Below are positions 32,572-42,086 of a stretch of 64,000 bases of DNA, piece by piece; within the stretch, counting starts at the first letter, position 1, and the number at the start of each line of letters is the position of its first letter. A program made the translations under genes and the position numbers. The notes under the pieces are model-generated. The model had not been told where the DNA came from, did not search any database, and saw only the letters and a program-made list of their open reading frames with translations. The stretch lies in contig NZ_MRTH01000039.1 of the NCBI RefSeq assembly GCF_001956045.1, forward strand, positions 1-64,000, read 5' to 3'. Source of the DNA: Paenibacillus sp. FSL H7-0331 (GTDB lineage: Bacteria; Bacillota; Bacilli; Paenibacillales; NBRC-103111).

Positions 32572-34050
32572 ATGAATCAAACACCCGAGGAAGTTACGCT
32601 CTTTGCGGAGTTGGACGATAATCTGCGCAATGGAACCTTGCAGAAGGATGCAATGATACAAGTCTTCTCTCAATATTCCGACATCTATTTCCCTCCGGTG
32701 CCGCAACAGGAGTTGTCGGATAAACTGACGGTTCTCTACTGCGAAGGTATGATTGATAAAAATCAGCTAAACGAGTATTTCGCCAGCGTGTGCCTGTATG
32801 CAAGCCATGCAGCTTTCCATCTGGACACAGCTTCGGACCAAACGGAAACATTACCTCTGTTCGTTATAAAAAAGACGATCGAAGAAATGGTTGCAGGGCT
32901 GTTCAGCGGCCAATTGATCCTTTATTACGTTGGAAATACCGACTTTTGGGTGGTCGATATTTCCGATGTTCCAAAACGTGCATTGCAAGAATCCAGTACG
33001 GAAATTTCGATTAAAGGGCCGAAGGATGCTTTCACGGAAGAATTGTTTACGAATATGGCTCTGATTCGGAAGCGTCTGCAAACGGGAATGTTATTTAGCG
33101 AAATGTTCGTCATCGGGAGCTTGAGCAAAACTCGCGTATCCCTGATCTATCTGAGCCACAAAGCAAATCCGGATATGATTGCCGAGGCGCGCCAACGATT
33201 GGAAACTATTCAAACGGAAAGCGTGCTGAGCAGCGGGCAGCTCGAACAGTGGCTGTCGAATCGGACTTTCTCGCTGTTTCCTTTGATTGATTATATCGGT
33301 CGGCCCGATTTTGTTATTGAAACTTTGTTGCGTGGAAGATTCGCCATTCTTGTAGACGGATCTCCTATGGTGCTTATCGGACCGAGCAATTTTCTGGAGC
33401 TGCTGAAAACGCCTGAAGACGTTCATTTTCCTTATTATTACGTTATGTTCCAGCGGGCTCTTCGACTCATCGGCTTGATGCTGAGCATTTATTTGCCGGG
33501 ATTCTGGATGGCGATTGCGACCGTGAATCTGGATCAGATTCCATTGGCTTTGTTATCGACGGTCGTCCTTTCACGCGATGGAGTTCCGTTTCCTATGATC
33601 CTTGAATCCCTGTTGCTGCTTTTTTTGTTCGAATTGCTTCGGGAAGCCGGCGTCAGGCTTCCTAAGGCAGTCGGGCAGACGGTCGGCATTGTCGGTGGCC
33701 TGATCATCGGAGAATCCCTCATCCGGGCAGGCCTTGCTTCTCCCACGTTGCTCGTCGTTATCGCCATTTCGGCAGTGGCTACATTTTCATTGGTCAATCA
33801 ATCCTTGTCCGGCACAGTCAGTATCCTCAGAATATTCATCACTTTGGTATCCGCTTTCCTCGGCGTATACGGATTCATGATGGCTATGTTTGTCATTCTG
33901 ATTTACCTGTGCAGGCTCGAAAGCTTCGGATTGGCGTTTCTTGAGCCCATAGCCTCCTTACGTTTTAAAGAGTGGTTGGCTGCTTTTTTGGTCGATCCGT
34001 TCAAAAGATCCCGTTTCTCGGCTCCAATGTTAAAAAAACAAAAAAAGTGA
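32572..34050 (+). CDS. Spore germination protein, GerAA type
   Basis: 492 residues. A large soluble N-terminal domain (to about 285) is followed by about five helices with the conserved GRPDFVIETLLRGRFAILVDGSPMVLIGP and a proline-rich middle region IPLALLSTVVLSRDGVPFPMILE. Forms the ion-channel-like subunit of the germinant receptor. RBS AAAGGAGG inside the end of the gerAB-type gene. Ends with basic residues, as usual for the family. Confidence 0.95.
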   Translation: MNQTPEEVTLFAELDDNLRNGTLQKDAMIQVFSQYSDIYFPPVPQQELSDKLTVLYCEGMIDKNQLNEYFASVCLYASHAAFHLDTASDQTETLPLFVIKKTIEEMVAGLFSGQLILYYVGNTDFWVVDISDVPKRALQESSTEISIKGPKDAFTEELFTNMALIRKRLQTGMLFSEMFVIGSLSKTRVSLIYLSHKANPDMIAEARQRLETIQTESVLSSGQLEQWLSNRTFSLFPLIDYIGRPDFVIETLLRGRFAILVDGSPMVLIGPSNFLELLKTPEDVHFPYYYVMFQRALRLIGLMLSIYLPGFWMAIATVNLDQIPLALLSTVVLSRDGVPFPMILESLLLLFLFELLREAGVRLPKAVGQTVGIVGGLIIGESLIRAGLASPTLLVVIAISAVATFSLVNQSLSGTVSILRIFITLVSAFLGVYGFMMAMFVILIYLCRLESFGLAFLEPIASLRFKEWLAAFLVDPFKRSRFSAPMLKKQKK

Positions 34051-34058
34051 GAAGACTG

Positions 34059-35228
34059 ATGCGCAAATCGATATGTACACTTGTCTTGATCGTTGAATTG
34101 TTATTCGGTTCGGGGTGCGCCACTGATATGAAAAATATTGAAAAATTGAATTACGCGAACGCCATAGGCGTCGATTACAAGGATGGAAAGTATTACGCCT
34201 ATATCCAATTCATCGATTTCCAGAACGTTGCGAAAACTTCCGACGATAAAAAAGGGCCAGCGAGAATATGGATAGGCGAAGGGGTCGGATATACCTTCGA
34301 AGAGGCGCTATTTCAACCCTATGAAACGGCTCAGGAAAGAATCATTTGGGGGCACGTGACAGTTCTTTTGATTAGCGAAAGCGCATTAAAAGAAGGAATT
34401 AAAGAAATTTATGACTGTTTTAGCCGGTATCATGAATATCGTCTGACTCCATGGGTGTATGCCACGAGAGAATCGGTAAAGGATATTTTTTCAGTGCCCG
34501 GATTTTACCAACGGTCTCCGCTCAGCACCATTCTTCACGAACCGAAAGGGACACACTCCCAGAATTCCTACGTGACTTCGATAAGGCTTCAACAATTGAT
34601 CAGACAGATCAATGAGCCGGGATTTACTTCGTGCATCCCGACGTTGGCCGTTAACAAAATTCAGTGGTCCGTAAAAAATAAGCCTGATCCCAAACTGACG
34701 ATTGACGGGGCGATATTTCTCAAAAGCGATACGTATAGAAGCTATATCCCCTTGAAAGAATTATCCGGACTTCGTTGGGTTCAGCCAGGTATAATACGCG
34801 TAGGCATCCCCGTACCGGATCATAAAGATCCATCGGTTCAAGTCGTCGTCGACAATCCGAAAGCGAGCCTGAAATATATGAGTCGCGGAGATCGGCCGCA
34901 ATATGACGTCAATATGAAAGCGACAGGATATATAGTCAACCGGACCAAAGATGACCTGCTGAATTTCGGACAATTAACCAGCGAGACGGAGAAAGCGATC
35001 GAAGTTGAAATCCGAAGTTTGTTCCGAACAGGGATCGATAAAAAAACGGATGTCTTGAATCTTGAGTATGACTTGTTCCGGTATCATTATGGCAAATGGA
35101 AGGCTATGTCCCCGGCGGAAGATAGATTACTAACCGACGATGCCATTCATGATATACATATTGACCTCAATATTACACATTCCAGCTCGGAGAAAAATAA
35201 AAGCGTTCAAGGAAGTAGTCGTCACTAA
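34059..35228 (+). CDS. Spore germination lipoprotein, GerAC type
   Basis: About 389 residues from the ATG at 34059; a GTG at 34047 overlapping the previous stop as GTGA is an alternative. Signal peptide with Cys in FGSGC as lipidation site, then KLNYANAIGVDYKDGKYYAYIQFIDF, the Ger(x)C family opening, and the C-terminal domain with FRTGIDKKTDVLNLEYDLFRYH. Third subunit of the germinant receptor. The order B-A-C differs from the A-B-C of classical gerA. Confidence 0.93.
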   Translation: MRKSICTLVLIVELLFGSGCATDMKNIEKLNYANAIGVDYKDGKYYAYIQFIDFQNVAKTSDDKKGPARIWIGEGVGYTFEEALFQPYETAQERIIWGHVTVLLISESALKEGIKEIYDCFSRYHEYRLTPWVYATRESVKDIFSVPGFYQRSPLSTILHEPKGTHSQNSYVTSIRLQQLIRQINEPGFTSCIPTLAVNKIQWSVKNKPDPKLTIDGAIFLKSDTYRSYIPLKELSGLRWVQPGIIRVGIPVPDHKDPSVQVVVDNPKASLKYMSRGDRPQYDVNMKATGYIVNRTKDDLLNFGQLTSETEKAIEVEIRSLFRTGIDKKTDVLNLEYDLFRYHYGKWKAMSPAEDRLLTDDAIHDIHIDLNITHSSSEKNKSVQGSSRH

Positions 35229-35406
35229 AAGAAAAAGCAATAATACTCACGCCCATGAATGCTCAACATTGCTGTTGTATGATAAAAGACGTTTTCCGTC
35301 ATTTCAAAAACCTGCAGCAAGGTTGAGTTCTGGGCTGTACAGAGGGTGAAACACGAGTTTAAGGCGGCTAAGACTTGTTGAAGGAAGTGCACCAATAAAA
35401 TTGGCA

Positions 35407-36609
35407 TTAAGCAGCAGTCTCATTTTTTGGTTCGCTTTTTGCCGCTGCAGTCGATAAAACCCCGCTTGAGATAAATACGAATAGTGAGCACGCCAGGCAG
35501 ATCCCCGTAAAGATACCTACAGCCGTATAACCGTTAAACACCACATAAAGCATTCCGGCCATCCAAGCTCCGAGCGTTGTCGCCGCATTCATCGTTGATG
35601 TAGCCAGACTAGAAATGGTACCGCGGATAGTCGGATTTAAACTGTTCAGCAGTCCTACCATAAGCGGGAACAAGATGCCGAGGATAGCGAAAATGAAAAA
35701 GTAAACCCCTTTTACAGTATAAACCGACGACACATGGGGTAGCACGATATAAGCCACAATAACAATCAGCATACCCGCCGCCATAGTTTGAAACTGATTT
35801 AACGCTTTTATGATATAAGGACTGCATAAGCTGCCGATTAAATTGCCAAGCCCTAAAAAGATAATAACATAGCCTACTTCATTAATCGAAAGGTCAAAGC
35901 GGTCCGTCATCCATTTCCCGAGAAAAGCAAAGGCGGCGCTGCTCCCAAGATGGACACAAAAGTAGGCGAGGAAGGTGCCTCTCGCTTTGCCGCTTGTCAG
36001 CAGGGGGACGTATCTTGTGAAAATAGACGGCTTAACTCCTTGCTGTTGTTGAGGCTTCATGCTGGGCACTACGAAATAGGCAGCAGCCACAAGCATGAAC
36101 GAAAATATGCCTATGGACCAAAAGGGGAGAGACCAATTGCCAACTGCCAGCAGGCTACCGATCGGTACACCGAGCGCTTGAGAGACAGCGAGCCCTGCGT
36201 AGGCGACACCTAGCACTTTGCTGATTTTGGCCGGAGGAAACAGGGTCGGAATAGCTGCCCATACTTGCGGAGCTGTGAATGCCGCGCTGACTCCCGCCAA
36301 AAAGCGGAACAAGCACATGGTCCAAAAATCAACAGCGAAGCCGCATAAGCATGTTGAAATTGCGAAGCAAGTAAGGCCGGACAGCAGGACCTTTTTTCGA
36401 TCCCATCCATCGGATAAAGGTCCTGCGATTAGCGCAAACACCGCCGAACCCAAGGTGTAGGCTCCAATCATCCATCCCGCCTTTTCCGTAGGGACACCGA
36501 ACATACTTTGCAGTGTCGGAATTAGCGGAGAGATCAAGAATGTATCTGTTCCGATAACGAACATAACAAGAAAAAATAACACGATAATTTTACGCATTTG
36601 CTTCACCAT
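35407..36609 (-). CDS. MFS (DHA1-type) drug/solute exporter
   Basis: 400 residues, 12 helices. Motif A is GPLSDGWDRKKVLL after helix 2, and a helix-5 region AGLAVSQALGVPIGS resembles the antiporter motif C, supporting proton-coupled efflux. The substrate is not predictable. It is divergent from the WYL-domain regulator with a palindrome between. Confidence 0.9.
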   Translation of the reverse strand: MVKQMRKIIVLFFLVMFVIGTDTFLISPLIPTLQSMFGVPTEKAGWMIGAYTLGSAVFALIAGPLSDGWDRKKVLLSGLTCFAISTCLCGFAVDFWTMCLFRFLAGVSAAFTAPQVWAAIPTLFPPAKISKVLGVAYAGLAVSQALGVPIGSLLAVGNWSLPFWSIGIFSFMLVAAAYFVVPSMKPQQQQGVKPSIFTRYVPLLTSGKARGTFLAYFCVHLGSSAAFAFLGKWMTDRFDLSINEVGYVIIFLGLGNLIGSLCSPYIIKALNQFQTMAAGMLIVIVAYIVLPHVSSVYTVKGVYFFIFAILGILFPLMVGLLNSLNPTIRGTISSLATSTMNAATTLGAWMAGMLYVVFNGYTAVGIFTGICLACSLFVFISSGVLSTAAAKSEPKNETAA

Positions 36610-36652
36610 TTTCCTTTAAATTTGATCTTAACCCTATTGTAGAGGATAATAG

Positions 36653-36667
36653 TGACAACAGTTGTCA
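36653..36667. promoter_or_regulatory. 15-bp palindrome between the MFS and WYL genes
   Basis: TGACAAC-A-GTTGTCA is a perfect inverted repeat around one central base in the 85-bp divergent intergenic region. Candidate operator of the WYL regulator. Confidence 0.6.
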
Positions 36668-36694
36668 TAAAATTTGAAATAAATGGAGCGTGTT

Positions 36695-37642
36695 ATGTCC
36701 AAATCGAAACGTTTGTTGGAACTGATGATGACGGTCAACCGAAAAAGGAAATTTACGGTTAAAGAGCTTGCCATAGAATTTGGCGTATCTACGAGAACGA
36801 TGTTAAGAGACCTGCAGGAATTAAGCGAGCTGGGGGTTCCACTTTATTCGGAGGTAGGTCCTCACGGTGGTTATCAGGTGTTGAAGGAAAGAATTTTGCC
36901 GCCCATCGCCTTTTCCGAAGAAGAGGCTGTTGCGATGTTTTTTGCGGTGAATGCACTTCGTCATTATTCTTCTTTGCCCTTTGAAGCGGAATCTGCTTCC
37001 GCATTGGACAAATTTTATTTACATATGTCCGGTGACGTTCGCGATCGCATTGATCAAATAAAAAATAGGATGGACTTCGTAACGCCAACTAGACAGCAGG
37101 AATCCCCATATTTATCGATCCTACTCGAAGCAGCTGTTCATCAACAGGTGTTACACATCGAATATGAGTCCCAGGGAGATGCGGCGGACCGACACATACA
37201 ACCAATAGGGATTTATGCCAATAGCGGCTTGTGGTTTTGTCCAGCTTATTGCTTTCTGCGTCAAGATTTTCGCATATTTCGTTGTGATCGAATTCATTCG
37301 GCGGTATACGATACTGACGGCATAGAGCCTATGGATCTCAGGCATATCCATCTTGCAAACAAGGAGTTGCATATCCATGCGGATAAGGAGTCGACGCAGC
37401 TTTATGCGGAACTGAGCCCAAAAGGTGTTCAAATGTGCGAGGCTGTGTTATGGCTGGGTTCCCATTTGCATATCCGGGAGGATGGAACAGGGTGGCTGGA
37501 AGGTCCAATTCCTCAGAAGGATCTCGCTTTTTATACCAGATTTTTTATCGGGCTGGGCAATGAGGCCACAGTCAAGCATCCTTCGGAGCTAATAAGTGAT
37601 ATGAAACGGCTGTTCGCGGAAATCATATCCAAATATGATTAG
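36695..37642 (+). CDS. YafY-type HTH/WYL-domain regulator
   Basis: About 315 residues from the ATG after ATGGAG. N-terminal winged helix (SKRLLELMMTVNRKRKFTVKELAIEFGVSTRTMLRDLQELSELGVPLY), then a WYL domain (VLHIEYESQ, IQPIGIYANSGLWFCPAYCFLRQDFRIFRCDRIHS) and a C-terminal extension. Likely repressor of the divergent MFS exporter, responding to a ligand bound by WYL. Confidence 0.92.
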   Translation: MSKSKRLLELMMTVNRKRKFTVKELAIEFGVSTRTMLRDLQELSELGVPLYSEVGPHGGYQVLKERILPPIAFSEEEAVAMFFAVNALRHYSSLPFEAESASALDKFYLHMSGDVRDRIDQIKNRMDFVTPTRQQESPYLSILLEAAVHQQVLHIEYESQGDAADRHIQPIGIYANSGLWFCPAYCFLRQDFRIFRCDRIHSAVYDTDGIEPMDLRHIHLANKELHIHADKESTQLYAELSPKGVQMCEAVLWLGSHLHIREDGTGWLEGPIPQKDLAFYTRFFIGLGNEATVKHPSELISDMKRLFAEIISKYD

Positions 37643-37819
37643 AGCTATGATGACCAGATGGATTGGATGAGGCAGGCTGCTCGGGAAATTCATGAACAGG
37701 ATAGTTTAGTTATACAAGTACTTCACCAAAAGTAATATGGTAAAATAGATGCACCAATTGTGAATCTATTACTTCCTTTGTGCTGCCTGGCTGGACGTAC
37801 AACCACACAGGATGTGCCC

Positions 37820-37867
37820 ATGTTTATGATGTATAGATGTATTCGTCAAGCACGGGTTGTGGTTTAG
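37820..37867 (+). promoter_or_regulatory. Candidate leader peptide for the ABC-F gene
   Basis: A 15-codon open frame (MFMMYRCIRQARVVV) preceded by AGGA ends 63 bp before the ABC-F start. Its tail lies in a possible stem (AACCACA at 37801-37807 with TGTGGTT at 37858-37864). Lsa/Vga-type genes are often induced by ribosome stalling on such leaders; assignment here is tentative. Confidence 0.35.
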
Positions 37868-37930
37868 AGCGATTTTTCTTGCCAATAATAGATAGTGGAT
37901 TGGATTTATATCATATTGGAGGATCATTCT

Positions 37931-39409
37931 ATGTCATTAATCAGTGTTACAAACCTCACGTTTGCCTATGATGGCAGCTACGATAACATATTTGAAAATG
38001 TAAGCTTTCAACTAGATACCGATTGGAAATTAGGATTTACGGGAAGAAACGGCAGAGGTAAGACCACATTTCTCAACTTGCTGCTTGGTAAATATGAATA
38101 CAGCGGAAATATTTCTGCTCATGTCAGCTTTGAATATTTCCCTTTTCATGTCGAAAATAAGGAAGTAAATACCATTGATGTAATCGGCGACATTGCTCCA
38201 GACTTTCCTCATTGGGAATTATTGCGTGAGCTTTCATTGCTAAAGGTTGATGAAGATGTGTTATATCGGTCCTTTGATACCTTATCCAATGGAGAGCAGA
38301 CGAAAGTGCTGTTGGCAGCGTTATTTCTTAAGGAAAACAGTTTTCTGTTAATTGATGAGCCGACCAATCATCTTGACATGAACGCAAGACAACTGGTCAG
38401 TGATTATCTCAATAGCAAAAGCGGTTTTATCCTGGTGTCTCACGATCGCTCATTTCTGGATAACTGTGTAGATCACATCCTTTCAATTAATAAAACTAAC
38501 GTAGATATTCAAAAAGGTAATTTCTCTGAATGGTGGGAAAATAAAAAGAGACAGGATAACTTTGAGCTTGCAGAGAACGAAAAGCTAAGAAAAGACATTA
38601 AACGCTTATCCGATGCTGCTGAGCGAACGAGCCACTGGTCCCACGAAGTGGAAAAAACTAAAAACGGTACAAGAAATTCCGGTTCGAAGGTGGATAAAGG
38701 GTATGTTGGGCACAAGGCTGCCAAAATGATGAAACGCTCGAAAGCGATTGAGCAAAGACAGCAATCTGCTATTGATGAAAGATCTAAGCTCCTTAAAAAT
38801 ATTGAAAATGCGGAAAGCTTAAAGATCTCACAGCTTGCTTATCATAAAAACCAACTTGTTGAGCTTGAAAATGTGTCCATTTATTATGGTGAGAAGATGG
38901 TTTGCAGCGATATCAGCTTTACTATTGGGCAAGGTGAGCGAATTGCGCTTACAGGGAAAAACGGCTCCGGAAAATCCAGTATTATCAAACTGATTTGCGG
39001 TGAGAACTTGAACTATACGGGCACTTTCAGAAAGGGAAGTCAGCTGAAAATCTCCTATGTTTCACAGGACACCTCGCATTTACAGGGCAACTTAACGGAC
39101 TACGCCAGAGATAACGGGATTGATGAAAGTCTTTTTAAATCTATTTTAAGGAAGCTTGATTTTGCCAGAGTTCAATTTGAAAAGGATATAGCTTCTTTTA
39201 GTGGCGGCCAAAAGAAAAAAGTGTTGATCGCCAAAAGTCTTTGCGAGAAAGTTCATTTGCATATTTGGGATGAGCCGCTCAATTTTATTGATATTATATC
39301 TCGGATGCAAATTGAAGAGCTGCTGCTGAGTTACTCATCCACGATTCTTTTTGTGGAGCATGACAGTGAATTTTGCAAAAATATTGCTACCAAGATCGTT
39401 GAGCTCTAA
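37931..39409 (+). CDS. Lsa-type ABC-F ribosomal protection protein
   Basis: 492 residues, soluble, with two ABC domains and no membrane helices. NBD1 has Walker A GRNGRGKT (38-45), signature LSNGEQTK and LIDEPTNHLD; the interdomain linker is rich in Lys/Glu (TSHWSHEVEKTKNGTRNSGSK, GHKAAKMMKRSK); NBD2 has GKNGSGKS, FSGGQKKK and IWDEPLNFID. The sequence is close to the Lsa group, which displaces lincosamides, streptogramin A and pleuromutilins from the ribosome. ATG after TTGGAGG. Actual resistance is not provable from sequence. Confidence 0.9.
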   Translation: MSLISVTNLTFAYDGSYDNIFENVSFQLDTDWKLGFTGRNGRGKTTFLNLLLGKYEYSGNISAHVSFEYFPFHVENKEVNTIDVIGDIAPDFPHWELLRELSLLKVDEDVLYRSFDTLSNGEQTKVLLAALFLKENSFLLIDEPTNHLDMNARQLVSDYLNSKSGFILVSHDRSFLDNCVDHILSINKTNVDIQKGNFSEWWENKKRQDNFELAENEKLRKDIKRLSDAAERTSHWSHEVEKTKNGTRNSGSKVDKGYVGHKAAKMMKRSKAIEQRQQSAIDERSKLLKNIENAESLKISQLAYHKNQLVELENVSIYYGEKMVCSDISFTIGQGERIALTGKNGSGKSSIIKLICGENLNYTGTFRKGSQLKISYVSQDTSHLQGNLTDYARDNGIDESLFKSILRKLDFARVQFEKDIASFSGGQKKKVLIAKSLCEKVHLHIWDEPLNFIDIISRMQIEELLLSYSSTILFVEHDSEFCKNIATKIVEL

Positions 39410-39429
39410 TGTTATTCAATAGCAAAAAA

Positions 39430-39470
39430 GCGGGTGCAGCTCACTGTTGAGCTATATCCGCAGCTTTTAA
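39430..39470 (+). terminator. Terminator after the ABC-F gene
   Basis: GCGG...AGCTCA and TGAGCT...CCGC pair across a small internal loop (39430-39461), followed by AGCTTTT. Moderate confidence because of the short T-tract. Confidence 0.6.
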
Positions 39471-39500
39471 GTTTATTAATCAAGTGAAACACTAACCGCC

Positions 39501-41111
39501 TTACCAGGCTGCCGCAATACCATCTGCGCGTGAATCGGTTCCTCCGCACAAAACACCAGTATGCGGATCTCTCCAGATGATCTGCCCGCGCCCGAATGTG
39601 GAGGGGTCCAGCGCAATTTGGATGTCATGTCCGCGTCTGGACAAGGCTTGCGCCACCGCTGTGGAGAAACCCGATTCAACCCACACCGTGTTGTCTTTTA
39701 CCCACTGCCATCTAGGAGCATCAAGCGCTGCTTGAGGATGCAAACCGAAATCCAGCGTATTCATTATCGTTTGCAAATGACCTTGGGGCTGCATAATGCC
39801 GCCCATCACGCCAAAGGGGCCTACCGCCTCGCCATCGCGTGTCAGAAATCCCGGTATGATCGTATGATAGGTTCGCTTGCCCGGCTCCAGCCGATTGGCA
39901 TGGTTTTCATCAAGTGAGAAATCCCTTCCTCTGTTTTGCAGGGCAATCCCCGTACCCGGCACAACCAACCCGGACCCGAATTGCATATAATTGCTCTGTA
40001 TAAAGGAAACCATATTGCCTTCACCATCGGCTGTGGCCAAATAAACAGTTCCACCACCGACAGGTTTGCCTACCTCCGGAAGCCTTGCACGCTCCCCGAT
40101 AAGTCCTCTTCGCAGATTCGTATACTCGGTGGAGAGCAAGCTATTCGTATCCAGCTTCATCCTTGCGGGATCGGTTATGTAGTGGTGTCCATCGGCAAAA
40201 GCTAGCTTCATCGCTTCAATCTGTTTGTGGTAGGTGTCCACAGTGTTGGGCTGCAGGTCCTCGAAACCGCTCATCATACGTAGAGCAAGTAGAGCAACAA
40301 GTCCTTGGCCATTGGGAGGAATTTCCCAAACCTCATGGCCTCTATAGGACGTACTGATCGGGTTAACCCATTCCGGGCGATAGGTGCTCAAATCGTCTGC
40401 TGTTAGATAACCTCCGGCAGCGGAGATGAACGCATCCATGCGTTCGGCCAATTCACCCTCATAAAAAGCTCTGGCTTCACTGGCGCCAATCAGCTCCAGC
40501 GTGTGGGCATGAGTGGATGAGCGCCAAATCTCTCCAGCTGCAGGCGGCCGACCACCCGGAGCGAAGGTGTCAAACCACGGTTTGAAAATATCACCTTTCA
40601 ATACCTGCTCATATTGAGCAAACGATTTGGCCCAATTATGAGCTACTATTGGAGAAACTGGATAACCCTCCTTGGCATAGCGAATCGCAGGCTGGAGTAC
40701 TTCGGCAAGGGAAAGCTTGCCGAATTTGCGCGACAGCTCCGCCCATGCGGCTGGAGCGCCTGGAACTGTTACCGGAATCGCCCCGTAGGAGGGCATCACG
40801 TTGTGACCGGCAGCCCGAACGCCATCAATGGAGATGGACTGTGGCGCAGGACCGCTCGAATTGAGTCCATGCAGTTTGCCCCCAGTCCATACAAGAGCGA
40901 AGGCATCGCCGCCGATCCCATTCGAGCAGGGCTCGACAACTGTCAGTGCAGCTGCGGTCGCAATTGCTGCATCAATAGCATTACCGCCCTGTTTCAGAAT
41001 ATCGAGACCTGCCTGTGCGGCCAGTGGTTGGGAGGTAGCGACCATACCTTTGCGGGCATAGGTGGGTGCACGGAAGGAAGGGTAGGGATGATACATCGAA
41101 TCATAGTTCAA
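39501..41111 (-). CDS. Gamma-glutamyltransferase family (YwrD-like, cytoplasmic)
   Basis: 536 residues from a TTG start that follows GGAGGA at 7 nt. No signal peptide, unlike secreted Ggt. Autoprocessing nucleophile Thr355 (GGGTVYLATADGEGN), large-subunit landmark EPCSNGIGGDAF and PPNGQG, and the small-subunit GGIMQPQGH segment. It is last in the sulfur operon, 3 bp after the cysteine synthase. It could release Cys-Gly or cysteine conjugates from glutathione-like or gamma-glutamyl compounds inside the cell. Confidence 0.92.
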   Translation of the reverse strand: MNYDSMYHPYPSFRAPTYARKGMVATSQPLAAQAGLDILKQGGNAIDAAIATAAALTVVEPCSNGIGGDAFALVWTGGKLHGLNSSGPAPQSISIDGVRAAGHNVMPSYGAIPVTVPGAPAAWAELSRKFGKLSLAEVLQPAIRYAKEGYPVSPIVAHNWAKSFAQYEQVLKGDIFKPWFDTFAPGGRPPAAGEIWRSSTHAHTLELIGASEARAFYEGELAERMDAFISAAGGYLTADDLSTYRPEWVNPISTSYRGHEVWEIPPNGQGLVALLALRMMSGFEDLQPNTVDTYHKQIEAMKLAFADGHHYITDPARMKLDTNSLLSTEYTNLRRGLIGERARLPEVGKPVGGGTVYLATADGEGNMVSFIQSNYMQFGSGLVVPGTGIALQNRGRDFSLDENHANRLEPGKRTYHTIIPGFLTRDGEAVGPFGVMGGIMQPQGHLQTIMNTLDFGLHPQAALDAPRWQWVKDNTVWVESGFSTAVAQALSRRGHDIQIALDPSTFGRGQIIWRDPHTGVLCGGTDSRADGIAAAW

Positions 41112-41114
41112 AGG

Positions 41115-42053
41115 TCAGTCCTCCTTCTTTTCTTCAAACAGATCAGAGCTCAGGTACCGCTCGCCGTTATCCGGTGCTATACACAGCACCCGCTTGCCTT
41201 TGCCGAGTCGATGTGCTTCCTGCAGCGCAGCCCAGACCGCAGCACCAGAGGAGGGACCTACCAGAATGCCTTCAAAGGCAGCCAGCTCTTTCATCGTTCG
41301 AACCGCGTTCTCGTCTGAAACCTGCACGATTTCATCATAAACCTTCTGATTGAGCACACCAGGAATAAAGCCGGGTCCCGCACCAATGAGCTTATGGGCA
41401 CCTGCTTCTCCGCCGGAAAGTACAGGGGAGCCTTTTGGCTCAATCACTACGATACGGATGTCCGGCAGCGCCTGACGCAGCACTTCGCCCGTCCCCGTAA
41501 TTGTCCCACCGGTTCCAGAGGTCGCGACAAAAGCATCCAGATTGCCTTCCATCTGCTCCAGTATTTCCAGGGCAGTAGTGGTGCGGTGGGCATCTGGGTT
41601 CGCCGGATTCTCGAATTGCTGGGGGACGAAGCTTCCGGGAATATGCCGCTGCAGCTCCAGCGCCTTGCGGATGGCTCCGGGCATTCTTGTGGACGCAGGC
41701 GTTAGAACTACCTCGGCTCCGTAGGCTTTTAGAATATTAATCCGCTCTTTCGTCATATTGGCCGGCATGGTAATAATCAATTGATAGCCTTTGGCGGCGG
41801 CAGCCATAGCCAGTCCGATTCCCGTATTGCCACTCGTCGGCTCAATAATGGTCGAACCAGGCTTTAACCGTCCGTCTTTTTCGGCTCTTGTAATCAGATT
41901 GAAAGCCGCCCGGTCCTTAACACTACCACCGGGATTAAAGTATTCCAGTTTAACGAACACCTCTGCATCCTGGTCATTGGATAATCGGTTAAGCCGGACA
42001 ACAGGGGTTTCTCCAATCAGGTCGGTAATGCTGTTGACTCGTTTAGATACCAT
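41115..42053 (-). CDS. cysK: Cysteine synthase (O-acetylserine sulfhydrylase)
   Basis: 312 residues, PLP-dependent. Lys46 (GGSVKDRAA) forms the internal aldimine; EPTSGNTGIGLA and the TSGTGGTITGTG phosphate loop are intact. Makes cysteine from O-acetylserine and sulfide. RBS AAAGGAGAG. Placement between an MFS gene and GGT in an organosulfur operon suggests it captures sulfide or sulfite-derived sulfur locally. It could be a CysK paralogue rather than the housekeeping enzyme. Confidence 0.93.
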   Translation of the reverse strand: MVSKRVNSITDLIGETPVVRLNRLSNDQDAEVFVKLEYFNPGGSVKDRAAFNLITRAEKDGRLKPGSTIIEPTSGNTGIGLAMAAAAKGYQLIITMPANMTKERINILKAYGAEVVLTPASTRMPGAIRKALELQRHIPGSFVPQQFENPANPDAHRTTTALEILEQMEGNLDAFVATSGTGGTITGTGEVLRQALPDIRIVVIEPKGSPVLSGGEAGAHKLIGAGPGFIPGVLNQKVYDEIVQVSDENAVRTMKELAAFEGILVGPSSGAAVWAALQEAHRLGKGKRVLCIAPDNGERYLSSDLFEEKKED

Positions 42054-42086
42054 TTGTTGGTACTCTCCTTTTGTAAATGCATAAGT

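Noticed and set aside
37640..37732. In-frame continuation past the TAG of the WYL regulator for 30 codons
   Set aside because: The WYL protein already has a normal length and end; nothing supports read-through.
40614..41318. 234-codon plus-strand frame opposite the GGT and cysK genes
   Set aside because: Shadow of two well-supported minus-strand genes; protein-like motifs are absent.
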